From Symbiotaphrina buchneri (lineage: Eukaryota; Ascomycota; Symbiotaphrinales; Symbiotaphrinaceae): a DNA stretch of 64,000 nucleotides. Below are positions 56,418-64,000 of this stretch, piece by piece (position 1 is the stretch's first letter; each line of letters begins with the position of its first letter). The DNA lies in assembly GCA_001599915.1 (NCBI GenBank), contig BCIG01000005.1, forward strand, positions 62,001 through 126,000, given 5' to 3'. Position numbers and translations under genes: made by a program. A model generated the notes under the pieces. The model ran no database searches and had not been told where the DNA came from. It saw only the letters and a program-made list of their open reading frames with translations.

Positions 56418-58290
56418 TGTATTGACTTCCGCCTTATCGCAGGTAATTACAAAGGGGACAGCTTTGGTACCCTCTTTAGGAGATCATGAGTGAGGTGGAA
56501 ACTGCATCATGTCCGCTAGAAGAGAGGTGTCCGGCGTAGGTTCGACTCCCTGCAAGCCCACGGGCGATCGAGGTATGTCTGATGTTCAAAGGGAGCGGGA
56601 GCAAGATAGCGACGGATTATTGACTTCAAAAACGCGCTTCGCAATCAATGTATCCTGATGAGGTACAATGGTCGTCCACCAACAGATTTCAACCTTGGCG
56701 CATCCTCCCGAGCGCAGCCAATTGGTAATGAATGTATTCCGAAGTCGGTAGCAATGGCTTTCTGGATATGATAACGACAGAGTGTATACACGCGCAGAAC
56801 TGTCAAAGGGAAGATTAAGAGGAGAAGACAATAACAGAGAAAAGCTAGAGTGAGAAAACGCCGGCCAGGCTATGGTACGGCGGTCCATCGTGCACCACTG
56901 GCATGTGGGGAATTCTGAAGGTAAACAAACGAGAAGTTGCATTCTTTGGCAACGACACTATGTACGAATGAGATGTACCGAGTAGATCAGGAACAGGAGA
57001 TGGTGTTTGATCTAGCCCATGTGATGTTCGCTAGACTGCAAGGGGGAGGTGAGGAATGTGATAATAGCGGTTGCCATGCACATGACTTTGGTATATAAGT
57101 TGGTGTTTCCTTGAACGATCCTCCGGGCTGTAATCACTGTTCAGAGGTCATGCCACCATAAAGTTGCGTCTGATATCTTCAACGAGAGTGGTCAGTCAGA
57201 AGCAAGCATGGCTGGCACCCATGCGATTGAGTCTGCGGTGATCCGTTCATGTTGCCCGGGCCACATTTGTCGAGCAGGTTGGTCCGCACATTGATGAACA
57301 TCAAGCATATTTATGGGAGATCAAATTGATATCAGTTGCGTAGTACGGACAGCAATCGACCTGGAGCTGCAACATATATGAAACGCTTCCTGAATGTTGT
57401 TGCTGTAACAGCTGTGCAGCACGAAGCTAATCTCTCCCTCCGGCCAACAGCGCCTGTGACGCTTCGGTTGGCCCGCACGAGCGGTGAAACCACTGCCATT
57501 ACCTTTGAGGGCAGTCTCATCGGGAGTTTCTCAGCGCTCCTATTGGCTAATCTGGAGACACGATTGAGAAAGATTTATCCGATTACTGGCGGAAGTGGTC
57601 TCTCTTGGCGCGCGGTGGGACCCTGACGGGCGCTGCTGGAAGAGGTTAGGGCTAAATGAGCCGGTTATCACTCCGGCCGCCGATCGTCGTACTACTGTAC
57701 TTTGCGTAAGAGTAAAAGGCACGGATACTCTGTATGAAAGAGTGCTACGATCTGCGCACGAGGGCTTCTGATTTTCGGTCTGCTGAAACGCTCTGCCGGA
57801 TACAGGTCGAAGGACTAGGCCTTGTAGGTGATGTTGAGTGATCCACAAATGAGACCCCTAAATTGAAAAGCCATGCAGTGATTATTACCTGCGCCGGAGA
57901 GGTTTATTCGTTTGGAACTAACTGGCGGAAGCTGGCGGACTTGCTGAAGAGTCGTCGAGTGCTGAGATGTACACCGAGACAATCTGTTAGGAGAAGCGTA
58001 AGGGTACTCGTACTGTGTACTATGAATTAGAGCTGCAGCCCCTCCCCCGCTACTCGTTGACGTAGCATGATTGCTGGAGGCCCGCCCGCCTTAAACTCCT
58101 AGTCGTCGGGAACATGTGCTCCTTCTTAATAAGAGCCCGCACGCCGCCACAATCCTTGCTTGCTTCCGTCATCACCGTAAAATCTTTCTCCTCCATCTTC
58201 ACCGCTTCAATCCATCGATCCTCTCCCCAATCTTCTTCACACAATCCACCCATCTCTAATCGCTCAATCGCTTCTACGTCGCCAGCCAAG
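56418..58290. other. Divergent intergenic region, 1.9 kb
   Basis: Between the large membrane protein (minus) and the SDR gene (plus). A B-box-like GGTTCGACTCC lies at 56539-56549 but no tRNA folds around it. No gene supported. The last 180 bp upstream of the SDR start (TCTTCACC..., CAATCCATCG) is pyrimidine-rich, typical of a highly expressed fungal 5' UTR. Confidence 0.5.
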
Positions 58291-59376
<1,086 letters not shown>

Positions 59377-59677
59377 ACGCTATGTTGAGCTTGAAGCTGT
59401 GGAAAATGGTGCAAGATGAGGTGTGGAGATGGAGGCAGACGATCTGAGGTATATCCGTGCCGTAATGGCCAGTAGATGAGAGCTTTAGACGAAACTATAG
59501 CGAAAATAAAAAGAACATCTACAAAGTCTCCAATCAGGTCCTCTAATTATTCTGGATCATTGTCTTCTCTTGAACGTTCTAATCTAGACCCAACAATTCG
59601 CTTTTGCGCAGACCAGCTGCAATGTAATCATACACACACCATGCCGTCTCTCTCCCCAAGCATTGCACACCAATCCA
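59377..59677. other. Convergent 3' intergenic region
   Basis: About 300 bp between the SDR gene (plus) and the Lot5-like gene (minus); no gene seen. Confidence 0.5.
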
Positions 59678-60739
59678 TCAACTAGTCCTCCTCCACCGCG
59701 CCTCATGCCCATCCTCATGCGCCTCGCCATCCACACCATTAACCCTCTCCTCATCCCCCTCATCCCTCGTCCTAATCGTGCCCGCACCAGGCCCCAAACC
59801 CCCGCCACTACCTCCACCAATCCAGTTCCCCTCCTCATCAAAGAACTCATGCATATTCTCGGCCGTGATCCACCCGCCGCTCCCGGGCAGCGCGGGCGGC
59901 AGCCCACTGCTATCGCCGCCCATGGATATCACGCCCGGGATGCCCTCGCCGCCGGTGCCGTCTTCCTCGTCGTCGTCGGCGCCCATCATGCCCGGGTCGG
60001 GGTGCAGGTTTGCGCAGGCGGTGACGGCGTCGAAGAGTGCTTGCACGGGTGATAGCGTTGGTGTTGACTGCGTCTGTGTAGCGGCAGTAGAGGTTTCTCC
60101 AACTGCGGAGGACTGGTCGTCGTCTTTCGGCTCTGCTGCGGTGGGCGCTGCGGATTCGGACGCCGCTGTGGAGCGAGTGCTGGCGGGTATGACGGTCATG
60201 AAGACTTCGTGGCCGGCATCTTCTTCGTTCGTGTGCTCGATCTCTTCCGCCGACGAGGTCTGGATCTGCATGTACAGCCCCTGCTGCTCTTCCTGGTCCG
60301 CCGGCGCGGGCAGGCGCAGCCGCTGGATCGCGTGCACGGATATAGACGGGTATGGAATCGCAAGCGCTTTTGCCGTGAACGCGCTGGCGAGGATCAGGTT
60401 CCTGCAGTGACGCGATCGAGTCAGCTTTGCGGGTCTTTGGGAGGAGGGGTTGGGGCGAGCGTACTCGGAGGTCACCCAGACGTCGATGGAGGGGATGACG
60501 ACATCCTGCTCTTCGTCGCCTTCTGCAGCGGTTCCATTGACGGCTGTGCTGGCCGGTGAGGGCGCGAAGGAGGGTAGGGTCTCGAGATCGCTGGTGGAGA
60601 GGAGGAGGCTTGCGTTCTGTGCGCGGTAGTGCAGCACTGCGGGCCCGGAGAAGAATGTTGCGGGTGTGTGCGATTGGTGCTCGGATAGAGGCGTGAAGTC
60701 TGATTCGATGGGCGCTTGATGGAGGAGTTGAAGGGCCAT
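59678..60739 (-). CDS. LOT5: Lot5/ICln-like protein (Voldacs family)
   Basis: Exon 1 is 60739-60465 and exon 2 60401-59678 (332 residues), intron 63 bp. The N-terminal half has the pleckstrin-like fold sequence of the ICln/Lot5 family: FFSGPAVLHYRAQNASLLLS, SIDVWVTSE-NLILASAFTAKALAIPYPSISVHAIQ (in two pieces across the splice) and GLYMQIQTSS. A long acidic Glu/Asp stretch (ADDDEEDGTGGEGIPG) and a Gly-rich tail (GGGSGGGLGPGAG) follow, with the family's FFDEEGNW near the end. In animals ICln is a chaperone for Sm proteins in snRNP assembly; yeast Lot5 is a low-temperature-induced protein. Function here is inferred as snRNP assembly related. Confidence 0.75.
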   Translation of the reverse strand: MALQLLHQAPIESDFTPLSEHQSHTPATFFSGPAVLHYRAQNASLLLSTSDLETLPSFAPSPASTAVNGTAAEGDEEQDVVIPSIDVWVTSEYARPNPSSQRPAKLTRSRHCRNLILASAFTAKALAIPYPSISVHAIQRLRLPAPADQEEQQGLYMQIQTSSAEEIEHTNEEDAGHEVFMTVIPASTRSTAASESAAPTAAEPKDDDQSSAVGETSTAATQTQSTPTLSPVQALFDAVTACANLHPDPGMMGADDDEEDGTGGEGIPGVISMGGDSSGLPPALPGSGGWITAENMHEFFDEEGNWIGGGSGGGLGPGAGTIRTRDEGDEERVNGVDGEAHEDGHEARWRRTS

Positions 60740-61034
60740 TTTGAGGGTGCTAATTCCAGGGTGGAAGGTGGGTGTGGAATATGAAGCTGGTGGGAAGAGA
60801 AGCTGCTCGATATGCCAAAATTTTGTATGCGGGGGAGGGGAAGCTCCGAAAGTCTAAGTTGGGAGCTACCGATGAGCGAAGTCCGTCTGCCAAAGGTTCA
60901 TCTAACAATGCAAGCCAACCACCAGCAAACGATGCAAGATGGTCAATATGAGAGATATGAATCGTTCTAGTGTACATAGAATTCATTTAGACAGAGAAAT
61001 CATTGATTAACGTTAACGACGGGTATCATATTCC

Positions 61035-61663
61035 TTATCGCAAGCCTAACCCACCAAATGCTCTATCCAGCTCCTCTCCCTCCGACGTCGAAGTCTCAGC
61101 ACCTGGCGCAGCATCCGGCGCCGTCATCTCCGTATCCTCGCCCGCCTTTGCCTCCGCGCGGACTCCATTCGGTGCGCCCGCCGCTTCTGAGCCAGCAGTC
61201 GCAGTGCCTTTCCTCTCCGGCTCCAAGAGCTTCGCGTCACTATCCAGCCACCCAGGCGCAACTCTGCGCTTCTCCGCCAGTTCCCTCGCCTTGATGCCTT
61301 CATCCCACTCCCTCAGAGTCTTCTCTGCCTCTTCCTGTAGCTGTTGCAGGTGCGCTTGCAGGGCCCGGCAGGAGGCGATGATTTCATCAGGGTGAGCGGC
61401 ATGCCCGGTGGATGAGACTACGTATTTCGGTTTGTCGGTCCCGTTGCCATTGCTGATTCCGGTCGAGGAAGGCGGCAGAGTGGACGGAAGGGATTTGTAG
61501 GTATATGGAAGTGTTGGCGCCGTTGGGAGGGAGACGAATGGTGAGACGGTCAATGGGACTTGAGCAAGGAGCGGGTGGGGTCCTGTTATTGTCAATGAAA
61601 TCCGTGGTACTAGTGGAGGTGCAACTGGGCAGAGCCGCTTCAACACTTACTGCTGTCATGCAT
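61035..61663 (-). CDS. Small coiled-coil protein, unknown
   Basis: A 13 bp first exon (61663-61651, MHDS plus one base) is spliced by a 68 bp intron (GTAAGT...AACAG) to exon 2 (61582-61035), giving 186 residues. The central part (DEIIASCRALQAHLQQLQEE, then KTLREWDEGIKARELAEKRR) is a predicted coiled coil followed by VAPGWLDSD, a segment that looks conserved. The C-terminus is Ala/Glu-rich and disordered, ending AFGGLGLR. The family is not recognised; the tiny first exon is chosen because it provides a Met in frame and good splice sites. It is divergent from calcineurin A. Confidence 0.6.
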
Positions 61664-62131
61664 TCTGCAAGTTGTCGGCTTATTATCAATCTGTCAGTCG
61701 CTTTGGAGGTGTTACGTGAGAGTCCCGCTCTGGACCCTTCGGCAACTCATCTGAGCTGTCTCGGTTGGTGGTAAAGTCAAGCCAAGACCTCGGATCAGCC
61801 CTGCTGTCATTGGGCGGTGGGGAAACTTGGAATCCAAGGGTCAACTCAGCTTGTCGCAGCCCTGCAACTCCTTTGCAACAGTGCCACCATCGACACGCCA
61901 CATCGCGAATTGCCTCCTATTTGTACCGTGGACCTTGGACATTTACTTCGATTGTTTTACCGTTCGGATTCACGCGCTAGCGTGCATTGTCCGTCTCTTG
62001 CAGTCAAGTTGTGGCGCTCCTCTCCGTCACCCTGAAGTCCAGAACTCCCCCCCTTTGACAGCCTCATCTGTCCGCACAACACACGACACGAACTGACGAC
62101 TGCAACGCCCTACTTAACGAAGCTGCAACCC
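61664..62131. promoter_or_regulatory. Divergent promoter region of the calcineurin gene
   Basis: 468 bp between the coiled-coil gene (minus) and the calcineurin A gene (plus). No gene is supported; short frames are open by chance. Confidence 0.5.

Positions 62132-64000
<1,869 letters not shown>

Noticed and set aside
56515-56570. B-box-like GGTTCGACTCC suggesting a tRNA
   Set aside because: The T stem does not pair properly and no A box lies upstream; at most a tRNA remnant or chance.
57336-57626. Plus-strand frame as a gene
   Set aside because: No signal of conservation, poor start context, and a counter-frame of equal quality on the other strand.
58114-58290. Upstream in-frame ATG of the SDR gene as the true start
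   Set aside because: The extension lies in pyrimidine-rich leader sequence and is not SDR-like; the ATG at 58291 has a better context. A targeting extension cannot be fully excluded.

Overview
The window looks like nuclear DNA of a filamentous ascomycete (Pezizomycotina). Introns are short (mostly 48-70 bp, GT...CTRAY...YAG), intergenic regions are compact on the right-hand side, and the families are typical of these fungi (DUF3632, wax-synthase-like MBOAT, F-box-like and rhodopsin-domain proteins, AIM6-like). I cannot name the genus from sequence alone; Eurotiomycetes or Dothideomycetes are plausible.

The left part (1 to about 38.2 kb) is accessory in character. It starts with the 5' end of a phosphoesterase-type acid phosphatase, which shares an upstream region with a multicopper oxidase gene. 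A GNAT acetyltransferase follows. From 5.5 to 13 kb lies a decayed zone holding an F-box-like pseudogene, a DUF7770-like fragment, a Ty1/copia fossil and unrecognised exons on the minus strand. Next come an intact MBOAT acyltransferase, the 3' half of an amino-acid permease, and a small secreted protein whose last exon runs into that permease piece. The stretch from 17 to 29 kb is a second decayed zone with tandem repeats and fragments of rhodopsin-domain and SNF2-like proteins. An erythromycin-esterase-like gene, a tandem array of roughly 175 bp units, an MDR oxidoreductase, a cysteine-module secreted protein, a secreted RNase T1-like protein and a DUF3632 protein complete this half.

The right part (38.6 to 64 kb) is dense and housekeeping: TRM61 and cysteinyl-tRNA synthetase share a bidirectional promoter, followed by an AIM6-like protein, ceramide glucosyltransferase, the CAF-1 large subunit, a vacuolar PQ-loop transporter, a large single-span membrane protein, an SDR mannitol/sorbose-type reductase, a Lot5/ICln-like protein, a small coiled-coil protein and the calcineurin catalytic subunit, cut by the window end.

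The main pattern is the contrast between halves. On the left, five conserved genes (multicopper oxidase, GNAT, MDR, cysteine-module protein, DUF3632) each have one net reading-frame break and a sixth (permease) is truncated. On the right, none of ten genes is broken. This fits relaxed selection or decay in an accessory compartment, though assembly indels remain possible. I found no CRISPR, rRNA, convincing tRNA or intact mobile element, and no clear biosynthetic cluster.
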